NCBI GenBank assembly: GCA_022449845.1
Contig: JAKUOE010000005.1
Location: 1 to 34,055 of the forward strand
Direction: 5' to 3'
Source of the DNA: Candidatus Thalassarchaeum sp.
Lineage (GTDB): Archaea; Thermoplasmatota; Poseidoniia; Poseidoniales; Thalassarchaeaceae
Length of the DNA stretch: 34,055 bases
Under the pieces are notes generated by a model. The model was not told where the DNA came from and made no database searches. It worked only from the letters and a program-made list of their open reading frames with translations. The position numbers were made by a program, and so were the translations under genes. Numbering within the stretch: position 1 is the first letter of the stretch; the number at the start of each line of letters is the position of its first letter. Shown here in pieces: positions 6,615 through 13,870 of the stretch.

Positions 6615-7601
6615 TCACCGTCGACTTCTACGAGCCCGAATTTCACCCACTTTCTTCTCGACTTCGGCGACTTGTTTCGAAGTCCACGGTTCGCCCCCAA
6701 AGTGGTCCACTCGGGCGGCAATGGCTACCTTTGATGCAAGCATTCGGGCGATGGGACCGCGGGTCCATTTTGGGCTACGACTAATCCAATGATGTTGAAA
6801 GATGTGACCATGCTTGGGTGGATTGGTGCCTTGACGAAGGTGCATGAAGAAGGCCTTCTCTGCACCAAGAATCTGGATGGTACTGGCTGGAAGTCGGGCC
6901 AGACGAGCCCGCCCATGTGCGGTCGTACACAACTTGGCAGCCAATAGTGGTCCAATCAGAGCGGATAGTGAAGGTAAGTAAGCAAGCGATAATTCGCTAA
7001 CCGAATCCTCCAATTTCCCCACGATAGTGGTGAGATCCACTGCCGATTCAGCCAACGAATGGAGACCGGACCACTCCTTTGTGCCAACATCAACATCAGC
7101 CGATTTGACCTCTAGAAGTTCAGATAATTCCTGTAGATTCGATGAGGCGGCGATTGCGGAAACGATGGAAGGACGGTGTTCATCCAAATTCAAGGTTGGG
7201 AGAAAGAGACCGACCCATTCTACAAGGTTTGATTCAAGTGAGTTTTGGGATACACGAGCTTCATCCAACGCCCTTGAAAGATACTCTAGGCGGCGGTCAG
7301 GATCGGCGGCCGTCTCTGCAACACCCCGCTCTGCAAGTTTCAGTGATGCCTCCTGTAACAAAGCGGAGGAGGAGGCATCCAACTCTGGCCATGAATCGAA
7401 CGACACGGGTTGCGATGTCTTCGCGTCGGGAAAACGATCTGCAAGCGTTCGAGCCTCAGGGGTCATCCGACCTTCCATGAGCAAAGAGAGGCGCTCGACC
7501 AAGGCTGAAGTGCTTTGAACACCATCCCATATACACTCGTCAATGATACGTTCATCATCATCGTAAACGCGAGCCAATCGCCAATCCCACACCAGTTGCA
7601 C
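6615..7601 (-). CDS. Nop5 (Nop56/58-like) C/D box sRNP scaffold
   Basis: Nop5 bridges L7Ae-bound C/D box guide RNA and fibrillarin. The 328-residue protein has a divergent N-terminal fibrillarin-binding domain, a helical part with SLESNLVEWVGLFLPTL, and the highly conserved Nop domain: PSLSALIGPLLAAKL, then RLPASTIQILGAEKAFFMHL, PPKHGHIFQHHWI and RGPIARMLASKVAIAARVD. It ends with a basic tail. Translation appears to start at GTG, because an in-frame TGA lies 6 nt upstream. Fibrillarin follows after 4 nt, the usual archaeal Nop5-fibrillarin pair. The gene is divergent from TFS. Confidence 0.93.
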   Translation of the reverse strand: MQLVWDWRLARVYDDDERIIDECIWDGVQSTSALVERLSLLMEGRMTPEARTLADRFPDAKTSQPVSFDSWPELDASSSALLQEASLKLAERGVAETAADPDRRLEYLSRALDEARVSQNSLESNLVEWVGLFLPTLNLDEHRPSIVSAIAASSNLQELSELLEVKSADVDVGTKEWSGLHSLAESAVDLTTIVGKLEDSVSELSLAYLPSLSALIGPLLAAKLCTTAHGRARLARLPASTIQILGAEKAFFMHLRQGTNPPKHGHIFQHHWISRSPKWTRGPIARMLASKVAIAARVDHFGGEPWTSKQVAEVEKKVGEIRARRSRR

Positions 7602-7701
7602 GCTTCACGCAGACCCCTCTCCTTCAAAGTCCGTGCGGAACGATACATGGGCAATACTGAACATCGTATGTTTCAAGTGTGATTAGTTCACCGGTGCGCC
7701 C

Positions 7702-8055
7702 ATGTTCTGTCCCGAATGTGGAACACTAGCATTCCCAGACCCCTCTGGGAAAATCAAGTGCCCCAATTACGAATGTGGTTATCACGGTGGTTCGGAAAAC
7801 AAGATTACAATGGAAGATGGGACAGAAATTGACATCTCTAAAGCAGCCTCTAGCAGCAAGGCGGAAGCTCGGGACCGAAGGGTCATTGAAGATGCGGACC
7901 AGCAGCGGGGTGTTCTGACAACGAACACCTATGTCTGCCCCAAATGTGACACAGACAAGGTCTACGCAGAACTACAGCAAACCCGCTCCTCAGACGAGCC
8001 TGAAACACGCATCCTGACCTGTGGTGAGTGCGGGCATGGATGGCGCGAATACTGA
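7702..8055 (+). CDS. tfs: Transcription factor S (TFIIS/RPB9-like)
   Basis: A transcript-cleavage factor that rescues backtracked archaeal RNA polymerase. The 117-residue protein has two zinc ribbons: N-terminal C3/C6 with C20/C25, and C-terminal C79/C82 with C107/C110. The C-terminal ribbon contains QTRSSDEPET, whose acidic pair D98-E99 is the catalytic tip that enters the polymerase active site. Length and layout match archaeal TFS. The ATG follows a roughly 100-nt spacer divergent from Nop5. PCNA follows downstream on the same strand, separated by a structured 84-nt spacer. Confidence 0.95.
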   Translation: MFCPECGTLAFPDPSGKIKCPNYECGYHGGSENKITMEDGTEIDISKAASSSKAEARDRRVIEDADQQRGVLTTNTYVCPKCDTDKVYAELQQTRSSDEPETRILTCGECGHGWREY

Positions 8056-8121
8056 GTTCTGCGCTTGAACACCGTAGGTGTTCTGAAGTGAACCCTTTTG
8101 AGCCCCCTCTGCTCAGAACTC
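8054..8121 (+). repeat. Nested inverted repeats between tfs and pcna
   Basis: Outer arms GAGTTCTG (8054-8061) and CAGAACTC (8114-8121) are perfect complements and overlap the TFS stop codon at one end. Inside is a perfect hairpin, GAACACC-GTA-GGTGTTC (8067-8083), followed by a CCCTTTTG stretch. A short TGAGC/GCTCA pair (8099-8115) shares bases with the outer right arm and so competes with it. The whole could act as a TFS terminator, a PCNA leader structure or a processing site. Confidence 0.5.
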
Positions 8122-8139
8122 GATGGATACGGTGGACGG

Positions 8140-8883
8140 ATGCTGAATATCACTGCCAAGCAAGACACCATGAGAACCATCGTGGAGATTCTCACGGTTC
8201 TCGTAGAAGATGCCAAATTCAAGTTTGAAGAAGGTCATATCGAGGTGCGTGCAGTCGATGCAATGCATGTTGCTATGGTCCGAATGGAAATCGATTCTGC
8301 AGCCTTTGAGGCATGGGAATGTGAACCCTGCACCATTGGGTTTGAATTGGTGAAACTTCGAGATTTGATTGGTTTGGCTGAACCCGGAGACCTCATTGAG
8401 ATGAACTACGATGAGAATGATGGGCGAGTCAACATCCAAGTCGGTGAGATCAATCGAACGATTCGCCCATTGGATCGGGCCACAATGCTTGAACCACGCG
8501 TTCCGGATGTAGAGTTGCACAGTTCTGTCAAACTCTCTGCAGTCAAGTTCAGTCGCGCTCTACGGGCAGCCAAACAGGTGGGTGACCTCGCAACAATCTC
8601 CCTCAACGCACAATCCTTTGGAGTCAACGTCAGTGGAGATACCGATACAGTCAACGTCTCTTACGATGCAGGGGAATTGGAAGATTTGGTCTGTGACGGC
8701 CCAGTCAAGAGCCAATACAGTCTCTCACTCCTCTATCCAATGGCCAAGCGAATGGAAGCAATCGTAGATAGTGTGACCCTGTTCTTCAACGAAAATCACC
8801 CGCTACGGTTGGAATTTGAATTTGCAGACGGAGCCGGACGCTGCGTCTACTTCCTCGCACCAAGAATTGAAGGCGATGCGTGA
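8140..8883 (+). CDS. pcn: DNA polymerase sliding clamp (PCNA)
   Basis: A ring-forming processivity factor for replicative DNA polymerase and a hub for repair enzymes. The chosen ATG gives 247 residues, the family length, starting MLNITAKQDTMRTIVEIL. GGTGG lies a few bases upstream as a possible ribosome binding site. An in-frame upstream ATG would add 14 residues with no counterpart in PCNA. Conserved features include KFKFEEGHIEVRAVDAMHVAMV in the first domain, the DLIEMNY interdomain connector region and the C-terminal YFLAPRIEG. The downstream glycosyltransferase starts inside the last codons. Confidence 0.95.
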   Translation: MLNITAKQDTMRTIVEILTVLVEDAKFKFEEGHIEVRAVDAMHVAMVRMEIDSAAFEAWECEPCTIGFELVKLRDLIGLAEPGDLIEMNYDENDGRVNIQVGEINRTIRPLDRATMLEPRVPDVELHSSVKLSAVKFSRALRAAKQVGDLATISLNAQSFGVNVSGDTDTVNVSYDAGELEDLVCDGPVKSQYSLSLLYPMAKRMEAIVDSVTLFFNENHPLRLEFEFADGAGRCVYFLAPRIEGDA

Positions 8884-9994
8884 ACCCGCGCAGACCATGG
8901 CTAGTCCGCGTGTATGTGTCATCATACCGACTTTGCGCAATGCCAAAGAGTTGGAAATGGCTCTCGATGGCCTGACCAATCAAACTTGGGAGGGAGCTCT
9001 AGAGATAGCCATCGTCGGCCCGACTGGGGATCCCGGTGAGGCTGTGGCTAGCGCCAAAGGCGCGACATGGATTGATGATGCAGGAAGTCGAACGAGAGCC
9101 GATGCCTGTAACGTTGCACTCGGAATCGTCGATTGCGATATTGTTCTGTTCACTGATGATGATGTTTGGGTCCCGGAAGATTGGGTGGCGAATCTAGTCC
9201 CATGGTTTGAGCGGGAGGATGTTGCGGGGGTCGGAGGGCCGAATTTCGCACCCTCTGATGAACGGTCGACTTTCTGGCAGCGAGTCATCGATGTGACATT
9301 CTGTTCAAAGTGGGTCACAGCCGGAACAAACTATGGAAATCGTGGTACTGAGAGGTTGACCAAGGCAGAACAATTGCCCGGTGTCAACGCTGCGTATCGA
9401 AAATCTGTACTCGACGAAGTTGGAGGATTCGACAAAGGTGCGATTGGATGTGAGGACGCGATGATGGATTATCGAATCGAGAAAGCAGGGTATCGACTGT
9501 GGCAAGATCGCGACGCAATCATGTGGCATCGACGAAGAGACCCCGGGCGTGTTCGAAAGCAGATTCGCAACTACGGCCTTGTTCGTATTCTGGCCAGCGA
9601 TTTGCATCCAGGTATGAAATCATGGAGTCACACAGCCGTGGGGATGTTCCCGATCTTGATGATAGCTGCATTGGCCTCTTTCTTGTGCGGTGCATTCAAC
9701 GGTGGTTTGGCATGGCCAAATGTATGGGACATCTCACTTGAAACGGTCCCCATGGGCACATCTAGAACGATGGTTCATCTTCCAGTGAGTCTCGCAGGTT
9801 TGTATGTGATTCTGTGTTGGTTGGGAGCCGGGTTCGGCACGTCGCCCTCTCGAAGTATGTCGACGATTCTAATGGCCCCACTGATGACATTCCTGATGCA
9901 TTGGTCGTATGGTATGGGGGGCCTGACCGCTGGGTGGAGACTCTACATCACCAAGAACGCGGGGCTGCAAATTGACGACAAGGACCGGACCTAG
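8876..9994 (+). CDS. Family 2 glycosyltransferase, membrane-anchored
   Basis: Transfers a sugar from a nucleotide-activated donor, probably at the cytoplasmic face of the membrane. The GT-A fold is seen in VCVIIPTLRNAKELEMALDG, the DAGSRTRADACNVAL segment, the metal-binding TDDDVW, and a GCEDAMMDYRIEKAGY acceptor-side motif followed by WHRRRD. The C-terminal third has three to four hydrophobic helices. The ATG at 8876 overlaps the PCNA stop and is preceded by GAAGG; an ATG at 8897 would remove 7 residues and also fits the fold. Likely substrates are polyprenyl-phosphate sugars or surface glycans, but this cannot be decided from the sequence. Confidence 0.9.
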   Translation: MREPAQTMASPRVCVIIPTLRNAKELEMALDGLTNQTWEGALEIAIVGPTGDPGEAVASAKGATWIDDAGSRTRADACNVALGIVDCDIVLFTDDDVWVPEDWVANLVPWFEREDVAGVGGPNFAPSDERSTFWQRVIDVTFCSKWVTAGTNYGNRGTERLTKAEQLPGVNAAYRKSVLDEVGGFDKGAIGCEDAMMDYRIEKAGYRLWQDRDAIMWHRRRDPGRVRKQIRNYGLVRILASDLHPGMKSWSHTAVGMFPILMIAALASFLCGAFNGGLAWPNVWDISLETVPMGTSRTMVHLPVSLAGLYVILCWLGAGFGTSPSRSMSTILMAPLMTFLMHWSYGMGGLTAGWRLYITKNAGLQIDDKDRT

Positions 9995-10791
9995 AGTCTG
10001 CGCATCTGTTCGTCTTGAATTGAATAGGATGGGGAATTTGGTCGCCAAATCAATGCGGTCATGAGAGAAAAGAAAATTCCACCCACCGCAATGTTCAGCC
10101 AACTCTCCGAAAGGTATCGAGAACTGGCGTTGAAGTATGCCCAAGTGAAACTTGGAATGATGCCAATGAGCATTGCAATCATCGATTCGCGAATGATGAG
10201 TTCATTTCGTGGGGGCGCGACTGGCATGAGTAATTCACCCTCTGGAAGAGGAGAGCGGACCAATCGGAAACCCATCTGTGGTCGAGAGACGCCCCGTGGT
10301 GTTGCGCCGCGTATCGTACCTGTATTGCGCCAGATTCGAGTCACATGGGGTGTATGATCTGAAATTCCACCCCCTCGCATTGGAGCAAGCCAGGGTCGTC
10401 CGTCACACGGCGCACCCCAGTAACCACTTCGAGGTGGGCGGTCGCTCAACACCTCAATCTGAATGTCACCTGGTGCTATGGCACCCTGTGCTGATGCGAG
10501 GGCCCATTCAGCCTCCGAAGGAGGACGAGGATTCCCTTCAACTCCAAGAAGTCCAGCCTCAATCATCAGAGGTGTTAACCGATTCAGAGGATTCTCTGAT
10601 GTGTCGCCCGCTGCTGGCTGTCCCGTCAAGGCAGTCCATTGAGCGAACGTGATGGGAGATGCACTAATCTCGAATTCCTGTTCGATACGAATCTCGTGTC
10701 GGGGACCGTTGGCCGCATGCATAAGAGCGCCACGATTGTCCCCCAGCCATGCTTTGCCGGGATTGATGAGAATCCAATCAATCTCTGTCAC
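9991..10791 (-). CDS. FGE/sulfatase-modifying-factor-fold protein with C-terminal membrane helices
   Basis: The N-terminal about 190 residues show the formylglycine-generating-enzyme fold in short form: INPGKAWLGDNRG, EISASPITFAQWTALTG, RPPSEAEWALASAQG (compare RLPTEAEWEYAARGG) and the terminal MGFRLVRS. The two catalytic cysteines of genuine FGE are not visible in the C-terminal region, so it is more likely a binding or scaffold member of the family. Two hydrophobic helices follow. The GTG at 10791 is preferred: it sits 4 nt after the ABC transporter stop and 9 nt after a GAGGAG stretch. The longer frame would overlap the transporter. Its stop codon overlaps that of the convergent glycosyltransferase. 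Confidence 0.72.
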   Translation of the reverse strand: MTEIDWILINPGKAWLGDNRGALMHAANGPRHEIRIEQEFEISASPITFAQWTALTGQPAAGDTSENPLNRLTPLMIEAGLLGVEGNPRPPSEAEWALASAQGAIAPGDIQIEVLSDRPPRSGYWGAPCDGRPWLAPMRGGGISDHTPHVTRIWRNTGTIRGATPRGVSRPQMGFRLVRSPLPEGELLMPVAPPRNELIIRESMIAMLIGIIPSFTWAYFNASSRYLSESWLNIAVGGIFFSLMTALIWRPNSPSYSIQDEQMRRL

Positions 10792-10795
10792 GGAG

Positions 10796-12664
10796 CTACT
10801 CCTCCTCAAGTGCTCCAGTTTGAATTGCCCATTGGCTGGAATAGACACCATTGTTGGCCACAAGGGTATCGTGTGTACCTCGTTCTACAACGGCGCCATC
10901 GACCATGGAGAGAATCTCGTCAGCATTCCGAATGGTGGACAAACGATGTGCGACAGCAATGGTGGTGCGGGATTCGCCTGTGCCTAGGAGATTGGATTGG
11001 ATCCGGCGCTCTGTCTCAGCATCCAATGCACTGGATGCCTCATCTAAAATCAACAAACTTGGCTTCATCAACATCGCACGAGCCAAGGAGATTCTGGCTC
11101 GCTGACCACCAGAGAGCATGACGCCTCGATCACCAACGAGGGTATCGATTCCTTGTTCCATATCGACAACGAATTCATCTGCACCGGCCAGATGGAGAGC
11201 CATCTCAATCTCATCCTCCGATGCTTCACGAGAATAGACGACATTGTCCCGGATACTGCCATAGAAGAGGAACGGGTCTTGACTGACGAAGCCCATCTGA
11301 TTACGAACGCTGTCCAAAGTAATGTCCTGTATGTTGCGGCCATTGACAAGAACTTCTCCAGAATCTGGCTCGTAATAGCGTAGAATCAATTTGAGAATTG
11401 TCGATTTACCTGCGCCAGTGTGACCCATCACACCGAGGAAACCACCGTGTCCAACCTTGAATGAGATGTCATTCAGTACAGGTGTATCTGTCCCTGGATA
11501 TGTGAACTGGACATGGGAAAACTCGATGCTTTCAATCGGTCCATCCAAAGCGGTTGCACCTTCTTTATCGACAATGCTCGGCTCCAAATCAACCATGGAG
11601 AAGACCCGGCGAGCAGCCGCCTCACCTCGTTGCAATTGATTGACCAGCATTCCAAAGATGAACAATGGCATCGACAGGCGTGTCATAATCAGTAGGAAGG
11701 TCACGAAGGCACCCGTCGAGATGTCACCGTCCTTCATCAGCCAACCACCGACTGAGACAAGCAGGCCATAGCAGATTCCAGCAACTGAATACAGACCGGG
11801 GATGAAGCGATTGCGATCCCGACTCGCGCCGATAGCCTGATCTCGGTAGCCCTCACTCTCATTCGAGACTCGGGTGGTCTCCCATTCCTGTGCATTGTAA
11901 GCCTGAACCACAGCAATGCCAGAGATGACATTCTCGAGAACAGCATTGATGCCACCTGTCGACTCTCGTTGTTTGCGATACTTGCGCTGCACACGGGTCG
12001 AAAAAAGATACACCATTGGGAAGATGACGACGAGCGGACCGAAGAGAACGGCTGTCAGTTTCCATGACATCATCATGAGAATGGCGAAGGCAGTGATGAA
12101 CGTGGTGAAAATTCGAATGATGGATGTGGAGGAGTCCGAGATGACATCTTCCAATTGATTGACATCTGAAGACAACACAGACATGAGAACGCCCGTTTGC
12201 CTCAAGTCGTAGTATGAAGCTTCCATGCGAATGAGATTGCGAGTCGCATCCATTCTTAGATCGTGCTGGACCTTGTAACCCAGTGTTTGCCAACAATACT
12301 CAGACAGACCTTGGAATATGGCGAGGCCGGCGAATCCAAGGAAAATCAGAACGCCATAAGAGAACGATTGATTATCGCTAATATGACCCAATAAGTGCTC
12401 ATCAAGGAAGGTTCGGAATTCACCTAGACGACCCTCGGAGGCGAGGCCGCTGTAGTAATCGACCGCGAAACCAATGAAGATGAATGGAACCAAATCGAAG
12501 ACTCGGGCGAGCATATTGGTTGCAATTCCGACCCCGGCACGACGGCGATAGGGGCGAACGTAAGGTAGAATTCGCCAAATCCTTCGACCTAGAATCTGAG
12601 TGTCATCCTCATCCCCTAGATTCGGCGAATTCCCAATCGAGACGCCATGGTGGCTTTGGGTCAT
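10796..12664 (-). CDS. ABC exporter, half-transporter (MsbA/MDR type)
   Basis: ATP-driven export of lipid-like or hydrophobic substrates, acting as a dimer. An N-terminal domain of six transmembrane helices is followed by a nucleotide-binding domain with Walker A GHTGAGKST, Q-loop GFVSQDPFLF, signature LSGGQRARISLARAM, Walker B LLILDEASSALD and H-loop AVAHRLST. The ATG start gives 622 residues. A TTG at 12694 preceded by GGGG would add 10. The gene lies only about 50 nt downstream of tRNA-Gly on the same strand and may be transcribed with it. The FGE-fold protein follows after 4 nt, so they are probably one operon. Confidence 0.93.
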   Translation of the reverse strand: MTQSHHGVSIGNSPNLGDEDDTQILGRRIWRILPYVRPYRRRAGVGIATNMLARVFDLVPFIFIGFAVDYYSGLASEGRLGEFRTFLDEHLLGHISDNQSFSYGVLIFLGFAGLAIFQGLSEYCWQTLGYKVQHDLRMDATRNLIRMEASYYDLRQTGVLMSVLSSDVNQLEDVISDSSTSIIRIFTTFITAFAILMMMSWKLTAVLFGPLVVIFPMVYLFSTRVQRKYRKQRESTGGINAVLENVISGIAVVQAYNAQEWETTRVSNESEGYRDQAIGASRDRNRFIPGLYSVAGICYGLLVSVGGWLMKDGDISTGAFVTFLLIMTRLSMPLFIFGMLVNQLQRGEAAARRVFSMVDLEPSIVDKEGATALDGPIESIEFSHVQFTYPGTDTPVLNDISFKVGHGGFLGVMGHTGAGKSTILKLILRYYEPDSGEVLVNGRNIQDITLDSVRNQMGFVSQDPFLFYGSIRDNVVYSREASEDEIEMALHLAGADEFVVDMEQGIDTLVGDRGVMLSGGQRARISLARAMLMKPSLLILDEASSALDAETERRIQSNLLGTGESRTTIAVAHRLSTIRNADEILSMVDGAVVERGTHDTLVANNGVYSSQWAIQTGALEEE

Positions 12665-12717
12665 CAGGGTGGGCTCATGTCGATGGTTTTTCAATTCGCC
12701 CCTGTCATTTTCAGAAG

Positions 12718-12789
12718 TGCGGACGACGGGATTTGAACCCGTGACATGAGGTTGGAAACCTCAGGTGATAACCCCTTCACTACATCCGC
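12718..12789 (-). tRNA. tRNA-Gly (anticodon UCC)
   Basis: A complete cloverleaf: acceptor GCGGATG/CGTCCGC with one T-G pair, D-stem GTGA/TCAC, anticodon stem TGAGG/CCTCA with loop TTTCCAA (anticodon TCC, reads GGA and probably other Gly codons), a 4-nt variable loop, and T-arm ACGGG-TTCAAAT-CCCGT. The discriminator base is A. CCA is not encoded and no intron is present. Confidence 0.96.
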
Positions 12790-12806
12790 GATAAATTGAC
12801 GGGGCG

Positions 12807-13061
12807 ATGCCTCGGTCTTATCCAATTCGGTCTGGCCGCTCCCGCAAATTCAAGGTGTATAGGCTCTGGGCGCACCACATGCACTGGCGGCGCAAACTCG
12901 GAATCGGCATGTGTTTCATTTTCATGCCTGCCGTCGCTCCCCTCTGGGCTCTCGCCTTCGATGTTGAGGTAGAAACAATGATTCGAGTGTTGACGGTGCT
13001 GTTTGTTCCCAGTTTGATTATCGCACTGGGCGGGAAATCATCTCAACCAGATGACGAATGA
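12807..13061 (+). CDS. Small two-helix membrane protein, hypothetical
   Basis: An 84-residue open frame divergent from tRNA-Gly. The N-terminal 35 residues are strongly basic (Arg/Lys-rich). Two hydrophobic helices follow (about residues 32-51 and 57-74) with a short acidic tail GKSSQPDDE. No family was recognised. The basic N-terminus with helices in series is a sensible membrane topology, and no gene on the other strand explains the stretch, but its start overlaps where the tRNA promoter would be expected. An inner ATG at 12879 is an alternative. It is convergent with the PPTase gene, 8 nt apart. Confidence 0.5.
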   Translation: MPRSYPIRSGRSRKFKVYRLWAHHMHWRRKLGIGMCFIFMPAVAPLWALAFDVEVETMIRVLTVLFVPSLIIALGGKSSQPDDE

Positions 13062-13069
13062 AAATCCAG

Positions 13070-13831
13070 TCATACGATTTCAATCAAACGAGAAAAACCG
13101 AAGGCGAAGGCGCGGCCATCCAACAATTCTCTCCAATAATGTGCTTCAAGGCGATAGCCATGACCATCATGTGACAGCACGATTTCATCACGATTCAAAA
13201 CAGAAAAAGACTGAGGGGCAATGTGCATTCCCAATCCAGATGCCTTCTGAACGGCCTCTTTGACCACCCATGTGCGGGTCGCTTCCTGAATCCCCACTCT
13301 TTGATCGATGTCCCACAATTGTTCAAGATACTGCAATTCTTCTCCAGATGTCATCATCGTCAAGAGATTTCGTGGACGAGGTGCATCCAAGGGTTCGGCA
13401 TCCAAACCAATCATTGAACCATTCAGAGATACTGCGGCAATCGAAATACCGTTGGAATGACCCAAAGTAATCTCGGACAACTTCGGACTCAGTGGACCAC
13501 CAGCACGCTCTCTGGCCTCCTGGTCTCTCCACATCAAAATGGGTTTTCGATGCTCATCCCGCACCACCCGTAGATCGAAAGGGTCGAAGCCGAGGTCCCG
13601 AAGAAGAGTGGCCAATGCATAACGAGCAGAGGCGTGTTCCATGGCTCGCTTAGCTGTGGCAAAAGTCGATGCTTCAAATGGGTCCACGAGCGGTAAATCT
13701 GACAATGTTGGTGCAGAATCCTCAGGATTGGGGTGGCCAACAGGCATCCAAACTGCGATGACGGTGTCGCCGCCACACGATTCAGGAAGGGGGAGAGGAG
13801 AAACAAGGCCTGATGGTCGCCATTTCACCAT
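13070..13831 (-). CDS. 4'-phosphopantetheinyl transferase (Sfp/PfaE-like)
   Basis: Converts apo- to holo-carrier protein by moving phosphopantetheine from CoA to the carrier. The 253-residue size fits Sfp-type enzymes made of two pseudo-repeats. The magnesium and CoA motif is IGLDAEP (compare GIDIE) and the second motif is WVVKEAVQKASG (compare WxxKEAxxK). Upstream, ITLGHSNGISIAAVS matches the conserved (S/T)xSHxxG-type segment. The gene lies 37 nt after the megasynthase, so activation of its carrier domain is the obvious role. Sfp-type PPTases are usual partners of type I megasynthases. Confidence 0.9.
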   Translation of the reverse strand: MVKWRPSGLVSPLPLPESCGGDTVIAVWMPVGHPNPEDSAPTLSDLPLVDPFEASTFATAKRAMEHASARYALATLLRDLGFDPFDLRVVRDEHRKPILMWRDQEARERAGGPLSPKLSEITLGHSNGISIAAVSLNGSMIGLDAEPLDAPRPRNLLTMMTSGEELQYLEQLWDIDQRVGIQEATRTWVVKEAVQKASGLGMHIAPQSFSVLNRDEIVLSHDGHGYRLEAHYWRELLDGRAFAFGFSRLIEIV

Positions 13832-13850
13832 AATAATTCACCAATTGGAA

Positions 13851-13870
13851 AATCAATTTTTCAATTGATT
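13851..13870 (-). repeat. AT-rich inverted repeat between megasynthase and PPTase
   Basis: AATCAATT-TTTC-AATTGATT has 8-bp arms and a 4-nt spacer, and begins at the megasynthase stop codon. On the minus strand it is followed by TTTTCC. It could attenuate transcription into the PPTase gene or simply be a 3'-end signal. The stem is AT-only apart from one pair, so it is weak. Confidence 0.4.

Noticed and set aside
6083-6721. Fibrillarin frame 1 as a complete 212-residue protein
   Set aside because: Only its middle (to LGSGTG) resembles fibrillarin; the end is out of frame. It was merged with the second frame as one frameshifted gene.
12719-12789. Integrase attachment site at tRNA-Gly
   Set aside because: No integrase gene and no direct repeat of the tRNA 3' end was seen nearby, so no evidence for an integrated element.
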